A stretch of 64,000 bases of DNA. It comes from Rhodanobacter glycinis (GTDB taxonomy: Bacteria > Pseudomonadota > Gammaproteobacteria > Xanthomonadales > Rhodanobacteraceae). This document shows, in pieces, positions 8,955-17,072 of the stretch (position 1 is its first letter; each line of letters begins with the position of its first letter). The stretch lies in the NCBI RefSeq assembly GCF_006438785.1, contig NZ_RCZB01000001.1, positions 569,912 to 633,911 on the forward strand. The letters run 5' to 3'. The notes below the pieces were generated by a model. It ran no database searches. It worked only from the letters and a program-made list of their open reading frames with translations, and was not told the origin of the DNA. Position numbers and translations under genes: made by a program.

Positions 8955-10046
8955 CTACTTCGTCAGCGGCAGGATGCGCTCCTTGAGCATCTTGTATTCG
9001 GCGTCCACGACATCCTGGTTGGGATCGTGGCCGGCGTGTTCGAGCAGCACCATGTCCTTCTGCGGCGCCTTCAGGCTGTCGTAGTAGCGCCGGGCCACGT
9101 CGGGCGTGGCCAGCAGGTCGTGCGCGCCTTCGACGAAGAACATCGGGATCGCGAAGTCGATGCCGAGCTTCGGCAAATCGACCTGCGAGGCCATGCCGTC
9201 ACCGTGCATGCCGACGAAATTGATGAAGGAATAATCCTCGCCGGCCTCGTAGTCGGCCTTGGCCTTGGGCGTGTTGTATTCGGCGGCCGGTGTCCACCAT
9301 GCGGCGGGTGGCGGCGTGGTGACCTTGGCCTCGTACTTGCGGATCACGCGGCGCACCTTGCCGAAGCTGCGCGGGTCGGTCCACGGCGGCGAGCCCACGC
9401 CTTCCAGCACCGCGAGCGCGGCTTTGTCGTCGGTGGCGCGTGCCAGGGCGAGCAGGCCGGCGTAGCTGATCGCCTCGTTCTCGCGGTTGCTGACCAGTTG
9501 CGACGTGCCCAGGTAGGCATAGAACAGTTCGGGATGGGCCTTGGCCATGTGCACGCCGAGGATCGAGCCCCACGAGCTGCCCCACAGGATCACTTTCTTC
9601 TTGTCGTAGCGGCGGGCGAGATAGGCGGCCAGCTCGTTGCCGTCATCGCTCATCTGCTTGAGCGTCAGCACCGCACCCGCTGCCGGCGGACTGCGGCCGT
9701 AAGTCATGCCCGCGCCGCGCTGATCCCATTGCACGAGGGTGAAGTCCTTGCTCCACGCGCCATAGACCGCATCCGAGTAGGGGCTGAGCGGGTTGCCCGG
9801 ACCGCCGCTGATGAACAGGATGATCGGGTTGGCGCAACTGTCACCCTTCACCGTGACCCATTGCTCGATGCCGCCGATCACGACAAAGCCCTTCTCGTCC
9901 AGCTTGCCTTTTTTTGCCGCAGCGCACGCGGGCGCGATACCGGCATCGTTCGCGGCCTTGGCGGCGAGAGCAGGGGGAGTCGCGAGCGAAACTCGCGCAA
10001 ACGCGCACAGCAGCATGACCACACAAACGCGGGATAACTTGAACAC
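8955..10046 (-). CDS. exported alpha/beta hydrolase (prolyl aminopeptidase-like)
   Basis: A 363-residue alpha/beta hydrolase resembling proline iminopeptidases: ISGGPGNPLSPY is the oxyanion-hole HGGPG-like motif, WDQRGAG follows, GSSWGS is the nucleophile elbow, and a late Asp and His lie in EHAGHDPNQ. I place the start at a GTG (10046) because GGAAGG stands six bases upstream and the N terminus then reads as a clean signal peptide (VCVVMLLCAFARVSLA). A longer ATG-started form reaching 10112 would put extra residues ahead of the signal peptide. Export points to scavenging of peptides or esters in the periplasm. The exact substrate is unknown. Confidence 0.82.
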   Translation of the reverse strand: MFKLSRVCVVMLLCAFARVSLATPPALAAKAANDAGIAPACAAAKKGKLDEKGFVVIGGIEQWVTVKGDSCANPIILFISGGPGNPLSPYSDAVYGAWSKDFTLVQWDQRGAGMTYGRSPPAAGAVLTLKQMSDDGNELAAYLARRYDKKKVILWGSSWGSILGVHMAKAHPELFYAYLGTSQLVSNRENEAISYAGLLALARATDDKAALAVLEGVGSPPWTDPRSFGKVRRVIRKYEAKVTTPPPAAWWTPAAEYNTPKAKADYEAGEDYSFINFVGMHGDGMASQVDLPKLGIDFAIPMFFVEGAHDLLATPDVARRYYDSLKAPQKDMVLLEHAGHDPNQDVVDAEYKMLKERILPLTK

Positions 10047-10171
10047 GGTCGGCCTTCCATGAATGAGCCGACAAACTGCCGGCTTCGCATCATACGGAAC
10101 GTTGTTCATCAAAAGGGGCCGTGGTCAGTCGATTCGGGTTCCGAGGCGCGCGAGTTCCCCACCAAACGAAG

Positions 10172-10200
10172 AAGCCCGACGCCATCAATGCGCCGGGCTT
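10172..10200 (-). terminator. Rho-independent terminator after the PepSY-like gene
   Basis: A 10-bp inverted repeat with stem AAGCCCGGCG / CGTCGGGCTT on the minus strand, read after the stop codon at 10226. On the minus-strand RNA all ten pairs form, with one G-U wobble that would be a mismatch on the plus strand. A short U-rich stretch (CTTCGTTT) follows. The strand assignment therefore favours termination of the gene at 10226-10726. Confidence 0.65.
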
Positions 10201-10225
10201 TCGTGACCTTCGCTGACGCGGCGAA

Positions 10226-10726
10226 TCAATCGCGCGACTTTGCTACCACGCTGCCATCGTCCGGATCGACCAGCAGGTCGACGTCATCGCCATGCGGGGT
10301 CTTGGCTTCGGCAGCCCACAAACCGTCGTCGAACTTCACGTCATCGATGTTCTGGTAGCCGGCCGCCGCCAGCTTGGCACTGATCTCGTCCTTGTTGAGC
10401 TTGGACGGTGCATCGGCTGGATACACCTTGCCGTTGACCGGCCCGACCGCGAGTTCGACCCACTGCTTGTTCCCGCCGCGTGCCTTGCTGCGCCACACAC
10501 CGTCCTTGAATTTCAGATCCTTCACTTCCTTGTAGCCGGCGTTGGCGATCGAGGTCTTGACGGCCTCCTCGGTCGACCCGTCCGCGGGCGGCTGGACTGC
10601 CCACCTGGTCATCGTGGTGGTGGTTTGACGTGTGGTCGTCGACTGGGCGGTGGCAGGCCTGTCCTGCGCGAAGGCGGCGCCGCAAACCAACAGACCAATC
10701 AACAGGGGAAGCATGCGCTTGATCAT
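10226..10726 (-). CDS. exported PepSY-like protein with two repeats
   Basis: A 166-residue exported protein. A signal peptide (IKRMLPLLIGLLVCGAAFA) is followed by a Thr/Gln-rich linker and two related modules of about 55 residues. Each has the pattern 'xxAGYxxxxDxKFxDGxWxAxA' followed by a beta-hairpin ending in 'VDPxDG' or 'VGPVNGK', which is the PepSY domain pattern. PepSY domains are thought to bind or inhibit peptidases or act as periplasmic sensor modules. The ATG at 10726 has AAGGAG at ideal spacing. It is monocistronic, with its own terminator at 10172-10200. Confidence 0.72.
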   Translation of the reverse strand: MIKRMLPLLIGLLVCGAAFAQDRPATAQSTTTRQTTTTMTRWAVQPPADGSTEEAVKTSIANAGYKEVKDLKFKDGVWRSKARGGNKQWVELAVGPVNGKVYPADAPSKLNKDEISAKLAAAGYQNIDDVKFDDGLWAAEAKTPHGDDVDLLVDPDDGSVVAKSRD

Positions 10727-11028
10727 GGGGAACTCCTTGGGTGCTGAAACGAAACGCGGTCGCCAGCTTGTGCCGGCGTCGTTCAAAGAGTGCGGGTTGG
10801 TGGACGACACTCCCAGCCAGCATGGGACCACCGTGTTCAGGACGACGGCGTGAAAGCGCGCGTGACTTTCGGGTGAAAGCAGGGGTAGGGTTCATGCTTT
10901 CCGTCGAACGCAAAAGTCGCGGCAGCAGCTACGGGCCTTCAGCTCCGCCGCTCGCACATCGAAGAGGGAACAGGCGGCTCGCTCTATCGGCATCTTTGCC
11001 GCCAAGGCGCGCGCATCGACAGCGGATG
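10727..11028. other. 302-bp intergenic stretch without a recognisable gene
   Basis: Between the PepSY-like gene and the LysR remnant I see no open frame with coding character, no RNA gene and no clear hairpin. The first 100 bp should contain the promoter of the PepSY-like gene. The remainder is probably decayed sequence next to the LysR stub. Confidence 0.4.
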
Positions 11029-11915
<887 letters not shown>

Positions 11916-11974
11916 AGCCGTCTCGGTGTGGCCGGAACCCTGCGGCGACTTCCGCCCAGGAAAATTCGGCCAGC

Positions 11975-12196
11975 TCAGTCGCCGACCAGTTCGTCGTATG
12001 GTGGCAAGTTGAGCACCGTCCGCGCAGCGAGGTCGTAGGCGCGCTCGAGTTCTTCCGCGGCCTGCATGCGGTCCTCGAGAAGCTGGTGCTCCTCGGGTTC
12101 CGCCTCGCCGCTCGTCACGGCTTCGCGCAGTGCGCGGATTTCAGCCGCGACGGCCTGGATGGCAATGACCAGTGTCTGGTTGCTTATCTCGGGCAT
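11975..12196 (-). CDS. tsi2: Tsi2-like immunity protein
   Basis: A 73-residue acidic, helix-rich protein. It shares the distinctive pattern of Pseudomonas aeruginosa Tsi2 (77 residues) as I recall it: an N-terminal QTLxIAIQxVAAxxRxLR helix (residues 7-24), a mid-protein AAEELxxAYxxA helix (46-58) and the C-terminal LPPYDEL (64-70). Tsi2 binds and neutralises the toxin Tse2. The gene lies 35 bp downstream of the Tse2-like gene on the same strand, the same toxin-then-immunity order as in Pseudomonas. It has a very strong ribosome-binding site (AGGAGGG, six bases before the ATG), which would keep the antidote in excess. The assignment rests on pattern recognition of both members together. Confidence 0.78.
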   Translation of the reverse strand: MPEISNQTLVIAIQAVAAEIRALREAVTSGEAEPEEHQLLEDRMQAAEELERAYDLAARTVLNLPPYDELVGD

Positions 12197-12231
12197 GAGT
12201 GCCCTCCTGACAGGGATGGAGTGGCGCGCAT

Positions 12232-12699
12232 TCAGACCTTCGCCGATTTGCATTGCTGCACGACCGCCGCCCGCGCCATGTTGTCGAGCGCGCCCTTGAA
12301 CGCTGCAACAGTCATCCGCGTACGCGGCTCCAGCTGATAGTGATAACCCTTGAGGTTGGGATTGGACGGGGATGACCTCTGCTTGCCGTCCTTGCGGATG
12401 AATATCTCGTCGGAATATTCAGTGCCGTTCGGGATCCAGAATTCCCTGGTTGGGAACCAGCCCGGCACATTGTGCAGCGAGGTGCCGCCGCCGGTCTCCA
12501 CTTCCGGACCGTTCGTGCCGCCCATCACGACGTTGACGTCGGCATTGCTGGTGACGTTCCGGTTCAATTTCTTGCTGAAATACGTGGTTGCTTGCCAGCG
12601 GGGATCGAGCACCCCATCGCCGGGATAAACGCCGACCTTGATGCCCTTGAAGTCATTGCCCATGACTGAGCGATAGAGATCCGTATCGGTGGTGGCCAT
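12232..12699 (-). CDS. tse2: Tse2-like ADP-ribosyltransferase-fold toxin
   Basis: A 155-residue protein close in length to P. aeruginosa Tse2 (158 residues). Matching landmarks are an N-terminal LYRSV (residues 8-12), GGGTSLHN (70-77, equivalent to the Tse2 segment whose Thr/Ser pair is needed for toxicity), FWIPNGTE (87-94), GYHYQLEP (118-125, with the conserved His at 120) and a C-terminal KGALDNMARAAV helix (135-146). Tse2 is a type VI secretion effector that acts in the cytoplasm and has an ADP-ribosyltransferase-like fold. There is no signal peptide. GGGAG lies eight bases before the chosen ATG. By eye the base composition is less GC-rich than the adjoining ABC transporter gene, suggesting acquisition. 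No secretion genes are in the window, so it may be an orphan effector or a toxin-antitoxin-like module. Confidence 0.8.
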   Translation of the reverse strand: MATTDTDLYRSVMGNDFKGIKVGVYPGDGVLDPRWQATTYFSKKLNRNVTSNADVNVVMGGTNGPEVETGGGTSLHNVPGWFPTREFWIPNGTEYSDEIFIRKDGKQRSSPSNPNLKGYHYQLEPRTRMTVAAFKGALDNMARAAVVQQCKSAKV

Positions 12700-12839
12700 T
12701 TCGCGCACTCCCATTCCATGTCCGGGCAGATTACGTTCGCCGCAGGGACATCGCAAGGCATCGAGCCGTCAGAAGCGCAGTCGCGACGGTTCAATTCCCG
12801 GGGTGGCGTCGATGCGGTCGGTGCGCAACCGCGGATCAC

Positions 12840-14612
12840 TCAAGCCACGAACTGCAACCGTGCCAGCTCTGCATACAGCCCGCCCTCGGCCAGCAGACTC
12901 TCGTGCGTGCCCTGTGCCACGATGCGGCCGCTGTCCATCACCACGATGCGATCGGCGCGCTGCACGGTAGCGAGGCGATGGGCGATCACCAGGGTGGTGC
13001 GGCCTTTTTCGAGTCGCTCCAGGGCTTGCTGGATGGCCGCTTCCGATTGTGCGTCCAGTGCCGAAGTCGCCTCGTCCAGCAACAGCAGTGGCGCGTCGCG
13101 CAGGATCGCGCGGGCGATCGCGATGCGTTGGCGCTGGCCGCCGGACAGGCGCACGCCGCGTTCGCCCAGTTCGGCGTCGTAGCCGTCGCCGAGTGCGCTG
13201 ATGAAGTCATGTGCTTCGGCGGCGCGTGCGGCTTCGCGCACTTCCTCGTCGCTGGCGTCCTGCCGGCCGAAGCGGATGTTGTCGGCCGCGCTGCCGGCGA
13301 AGATCACGGTTTCCTGCGGCACCAGCGCGATCGCGCCGCGCAGGTCGGCCAGAGTCACCGCACGCAGATCGATGCCATCGATATGGATGCGGCCGCTCTG
13401 CGGATCGTAGAAGCGCAGCAGCAGTGCGAACACCGTGCTCTTGCCCGCGCCGGACGGGCCGACCAGGGCGACGGTTTCGCCGGGCCGGATGTCCAGCGTG
13501 AAATCGTGCAGCGCCGCGGTATCGGGGCGCGTCGGATAGTGGAAGGTCACGCCGTCGAAGCGCAGCGCGCCATGCATCGGGCGGGGCAGGGCTTTCGGCT
13601 GGGCCGGATCGACGATGTCCGCGCGCTCGGCGAGCAGTTCGCCGATGCGTTCCATGGCGCCGGCTGCCCGCAACACGTCGCCCCATACTTCAGAGAGCCC
13701 CGCTACCGAGCCGGCGGCGAAAATGGCATACAGCACGAACTGACCCAGCACGCCGGCATTCAGCGTGCCGGCCAGCACATGGCGGGCACCGGCCCACAGC
13801 ACCAGGGTGATCGCGCCGAATACCAGCACGATCACTGCCATGGTCAGCAGCGAACGCATGCCGATGCGCCGCCGCGCTGTCGCCAGCGCGCGCATGATCG
13901 CGTTGCTGTAGCGGGTGCTCTCGATGTCTTCGCGCGCGTACGCCTTCACCGCAGTGGAGGCGTTGAGGGTTTCGTTGGCGATCGCGGCCGCATCGGCCAG
14001 GCGGTCCTGGCTGGCGCGCGAAAGCTTCTGCACGCGACGGCCGAACACCAGGATCGGCAGCATCACGGCCGGGATCACCAGCGCGGTGAGGCCGGCCAGC
14101 GAAGGCGCGGTCCAGACCATCGCCACCGCCGCGCCGATCAGCATCACGGCACTGCGCAGCGCGACCGAGACGCCGGAGCCGATCAGCGCCTGCACCACTT
14201 CGGTGTCGGCGCTCAGGCGCGACAGCAGTTCGCCCACGCGGCTGCGTTCGAAGAATCCGACATCCAGCCGGATCACCTGCGCGTAAAGCGTCTGGCGCAG
14301 CGAGGCGAGCGCCCGCTCGCTCAGCAGGGTGATGCAGAAATAGCGCGCTGCAGTGGCAAAGGCGAGCACCAGCGCCACGCCGAACAGCGCGATGAAGGTC
14401 TGGTTGATCACTGCCTGGCTGGAGTGGCCGAAGCCCTGGTCGATGATGTGCCGGAATGCCATCGGCAGCAGCAGCGAAGCGCCGGACGACATGGCCAGGA
14501 ACAGCAGCCAGCCGATGGCCAGGGCGCGATGCGGTTTCAGGAAGGGCCAGAGTTCGCGCAACGCACCGATACGGCGGGTGGGACGAGGGGTATCGTTGGT
14601 GGCGTCGCTCAT
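12840..14612 (-). CDS. ABC transporter, fused permease and ATPase (MsbA-like)
   Basis: A 590-residue half-transporter. Residues 20-320 form a six-helix type-1 exporter membrane domain, and residues 345-590 the nucleotide-binding domain with Walker A GPSGAGKST (about 388), signature LSGGQRQRIAIARA (about 489), Walker B LLLLDEATSALD and the switch His in VIAHRLATV. It would work as a homodimer in the inner membrane exporting a lipid, lipid-linked molecule or drug. The gene follows yigZ by about 106 bp on the same strand and may be transcribed with it. The substrate cannot be deduced from sequence. Confidence 0.9.
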   Translation of the reverse strand: MSDATNDTPRPTRRIGALRELWPFLKPHRALAIGWLLFLAMSSGASLLLPMAFRHIIDQGFGHSSQAVINQTFIALFGVALVLAFATAARYFCITLLSERALASLRQTLYAQVIRLDVGFFERSRVGELLSRLSADTEVVQALIGSGVSVALRSAVMLIGAAVAMVWTAPSLAGLTALVIPAVMLPILVFGRRVQKLSRASQDRLADAAAIANETLNASTAVKAYAREDIESTRYSNAIMRALATARRRIGMRSLLTMAVIVLVFGAITLVLWAGARHVLAGTLNAGVLGQFVLYAIFAAGSVAGLSEVWGDVLRAAGAMERIGELLAERADIVDPAQPKALPRPMHGALRFDGVTFHYPTRPDTAALHDFTLDIRPGETVALVGPSGAGKSTVFALLLRFYDPQSGRIHIDGIDLRAVTLADLRGAIALVPQETVIFAGSAADNIRFGRQDASDEEVREAARAAEAHDFISALGDGYDAELGERGVRLSGGQRQRIAIARAILRDAPLLLLDEATSALDAQSEAAIQQALERLEKGRTTLVIAHRLATVQRADRIVVMDSGRIVAQGTHESLLAEGGLYAELARLQFVA

Positions 14613-14718
14613 GAGCTCTCGCAGGATGGATCGAAGACACGGGCCCGCGCGGCGCAGGCAATGCCATTCAAGGTGGGGCGTGTGCCGGCCGATTCAATCC
14701 TTGCAGCAACTCACCCGC

Positions 14719-15315
14719 TCACTCCAGGCGGTTCGCGATACTGCGCCCGCGGCTGATGTCGCTGATGCGCAGCTGGGCTTCGGCGACATGGCTGTCCGGC
14801 AGGCGCAGCAGCAATTCCACGCCATCGGCGCCGAAGGCTTCGTTTTCGATCTCGGCCTGCAAGTCTTTCAGGCGCGCCTTGAGCAGGGCCAGTTCGGCGA
14901 AATCGCAATGCACGACGAGCCGCGCCATCGCCACGATCGGCACCCGCCCGGCGCGGCGCAGGCATTCGGCAGCGGTGCCGCCATACGCACGCACCAGGCC
15001 GCCGGCACCGAGCTTGATGCCGCCGTACCAGCGCGTCACCACCACCACGACACGATCCATGTCCTGACCTTCGATCGCCTGCAGGATCGGCCGCCCGGCG
15101 GTACCGCCGGGTTCGCCGTCGTCGTTGAAGCGGTAGTCCTGGCCGATGCGGTAGGCCCAGCAATTGTGCGTGGCGACGGGGTCAGCCACTTCGCGCAGGA
15201 ACGCCAGCGCCTGTTCGGGCGATTCGACCGGTGCGGCCAGTGCGAGGAAGCGGCTCTTCTTGATTTCTTCCTGATGCCGACATGGCTGGGCCAGCGTGGA
15301 CAACATCTCGCTCAT
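14719..15315 (-). CDS. yigZ: YigZ/IMPACT family protein
   Basis: A 198-residue IMPACT (UPF0029) family protein. The first domain has the family signatures KKSRFLALAAPV, THNCWAYRIG, NDDGEPGGTAGRPIL and VVVVTRWYGGIKLGAGGLVRAY; a short ferredoxin-like C-terminal domain follows. Bacterial members are of uncertain role, while eukaryotic IMPACT inhibits the GCN2 kinase. The ATG at 15315 overlaps the stop of the upstream anti-sigma-like gene as ATGA, so translation is probably coupled. A longer form starting at 15357 would lie inside that gene. Confidence 0.88.
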   Translation of the reverse strand: MSEMLSTLAQPCRHQEEIKKSRFLALAAPVESPEQALAFLREVADPVATHNCWAYRIGQDYRFNDDGEPGGTAGRPILQAIEGQDMDRVVVVVTRWYGGIKLGAGGLVRAYGGTAAECLRRAGRVPIVAMARLVVHCDFAELALLKARLKDLQAEIENEAFGADGVELLLRLPDSHVAEAQLRISDISRGRSIANRLE

Positions 15316-16280
15316 GGCTTGCGCAGTTGCGCGCGAAGCTCCGGTGACAGATTCCACTCCGGATGCGCGTGCTGGAATGCGGTCAATCGCTGCCGCGCCT
15401 CGTCATCGTGACCTTGTGCGAACAACTGGCGGATCTTGTCCAGCTCCTGTGCCGATGTATCGCTGGCGTTCCGCGCGGTGGCTTCATCCGCTGCAAGTTC
15501 GGCTGGCGCCGGCGCGGCGACCGCGTTCGCAGGCATCTTCGGTGCTGCTTCGGCCACCGATGGCATGGCCACAGCCGAGTCGTTGGCAGTCTCTTGCAGG
15601 GTCACGGGCGGTGCAGCGGGTGCGCCCGCCGGGGCCGGGGCGAACCGGGCCAGCCCGCCGGCTACCTGGGCTTTGCTGGAGGCGCGTTCGGCGTCCTGAT
15701 CGGCCGAGACTTTGCGTAACGTGTTTGCCGCAGTCGTGCGTGATGCCGCGACAACCATTTTCGGTGGCGGCTGTTTGGGCGGCTCGGACGGTGGCGGCAC
15801 TGGTTCCGCCTGCTGCATCGCTGCAGCGGATGGCGCAGCAGGCGCTGGCACGACGGCGGCAGCTTGCGTTGGTGCGGCACTGTTCACGGCTGCGGGTGCG
15901 GATTCCGTCGATGGCAATCCATGCATGTGCCAGGCGAGCCCGGCAGCGAGCACCAGGGTGGCCGCACTGCTCAGCGCGATCAGCCAGCGCGGCCTTCTCC
16001 TGTTGCCTCCGGCCGGCAGCGACACTACCGGCGTCGACGCGTTTTGTTTCGGGTGCACCCAATCGCCACGTTCGCGCGAAGCCTTCCTGCGCTCGCGCAA
16101 TAGCGTAGGGCTTTCTTCGCCGGGTGCCAGTGCCTGCGCCGCGGCGCGCAGCACAGCAGCGTCCAGTGCCGGGCCGGGTTCGATCTGCGGCAACTGGCGA
16201 TACAACGCCGCCAGCTCGGCTTCACCGGGCAGCTTTTCGTCGGGCTCTGGCGAGCCTTGCGGTGGCAGTGGCGTGGTCAT
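15312..16280 (-). CDS. membrane-anchored anti-sigma-factor-like protein
   Basis: A 322-residue protein with an acidic cytoplasmic N-terminal region of about 95 residues, one transmembrane helix (WLIALSSAATLVLAAGLAW, about residues 99-117) and a long Ala/Pro-rich periplasmic part. It ends in a short helical domain (about 265-320) resembling a TPR-like segment. Its start overlaps the sigma factor stop (ATGA), the classical position of a cognate anti-sigma factor. No recognisable zinc-binding ZAS motif is present, so the anti-sigma role is inferred from topology and context. Confidence 0.68.
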   Translation of the reverse strand: MTTPLPPQGSPEPDEKLPGEAELAALYRQLPQIEPGPALDAAVLRAAAQALAPGEESPTLLRERRKASRERGDWVHPKQNASTPVVSLPAGGNRRRPRWLIALSSAATLVLAAGLAWHMHGLPSTESAPAAVNSAAPTQAAAVVPAPAAPSAAAMQQAEPVPPPSEPPKQPPPKMVVAASRTTAANTLRKVSADQDAERASSKAQVAGGLARFAPAPAGAPAAPPVTLQETANDSAVAMPSVAEAAPKMPANAVAAPAPAELAADEATARNASDTSAQELDKIRQLFAQGHDDEARQRLTAFQHAHPEWNLSPELRAQLRKP

Positions 16281-16831
16281 TCGGACAGCACTTCGCGTAG
16301 TCGGGTCATGGCATAACGCAGGCGTGATTTTACCGTCTCGCGGCCGGCGCCGGTCACGGCGGCGATCTCCTCCAGGCTGAGTTCCTGTTCCAGTCGCAAT
16401 AGCACCGCGGTGCGCTGTTCGTCCGGCAGTTGTTCGATCGCGCGCTGCAGGCCGCGGCGGCGTTCGAACTCGGAGAGTGCGTGATCGGGTTGTTCCTGCT
16501 CCGGCGTGGCCACGCGGGCCAGCGCGGCATCGGCTTCGTCGCCGCAGACCATCGGTCGCTGGCGGCGGGCGCTGTCGATCATCAGGTTGTGCGCGATCTG
16601 CAGCAGCCAGGTGCTGAACTTCGCCTGCGGCAGGTAGCGCTCACGCGCGCTGATCACGCGGCTCCAGGTTTCCTGGAACAGTTCGTCGGTACGATGCGGA
16701 TCGCGCACACTGCGCAGCAGGAACCGGTACAGCATGCCGCGATGGCGCGCATACAGCGCCTCGAACGCGGCGAGATCACCGCGCGCATAGGCAAGCATCA
16801 GCATCGCATCGGGATCGACCGCGGCATCCAT
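16277..16831 (-). CDS. ECF RNA polymerase sigma factor
   Basis: A 184-residue extracytoplasmic-function sigma-70 factor. Region 2 is at residues 12-85 (AYARGDLAAFEALYARHRG, then FQETWSRVI and STWLLQIAHN) and region 4 at 125-180 (QLPDEQRTAVLLRLEQELSL, then GAGRETVKSRLRYAMTRLRE). The start at 16831 gives the normal ECF length; the frame stays open far upstream without homology. The next gene overlaps by four bases and encodes a membrane protein, a standard sigma/anti-sigma arrangement. The VWA lipoprotein gene directly upstream on the same strand may belong to the regulon or the operon. Confidence 0.88.
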   Translation of the reverse strand: MDAAVDPDAMLMLAYARGDLAAFEALYARHRGMLYRFLLRSVRDPHRTDELFQETWSRVISARERYLPQAKFSTWLLQIAHNLMIDSARRQRPMVCGDEADAALARVATPEQEQPDHALSEFERRRGLQRAIEQLPDEQRTAVLLRLEQELSLEEIAAVTGAGRETVKSRLRYAMTRLREVLSE

Positions 16832-17072
16832 GGGGAGCGAGCGTAAGCCAAATCGCCTGCCAACGGGTAGGCCGCCATGGTCCTGGCGAAACCCGTCACT
16901 CCGTTCGAGCCGCTCGCTGAGGGTGGGCAGAGCGATCGTCGGACAGGGCGAGGGCACGGCCATCGCGTGGATCGGCAATTCCGGCCCCGCTGAGCGGTGG
17001 CGGCGGGGGAGGACTGCAGCGGGGATATCGCCTGCAGTCACAGCCGCGGTCCGCGCAGCGGGGCCGGAAACC

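Noticed and set aside
10046..10112. Longer N terminus for the prolyl-aminopeptidase-like hydrolase
   Set aside because: It would place 22 residues before a clear signal peptide, while the GTG at 10046 has GGAAGG at ideal spacing.
11975..12699. Part of a type VI secretion cluster
   Set aside because: I looked for Hcp, VgrG, PAAR, TssB/C and ClpV-like genes around the toxin pair and found none in the 64 kb.
12786..12810. tRNA-like T-arm sequence GGTTCAATTCCCGG
   Set aside because: The flanking five-base stems do not pair, and no anticodon arm or acceptor stem can be built around it.
12903..14756. 617-codon open frame antisense to the ABC transporter
   Set aside because: Such long antisense frames are normal in GC-rich DNA. 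The translation is low-complexity (Arg, His, Gln, Ala) without domain resemblance, whereas the minus strand encodes a clear ABC exporter.
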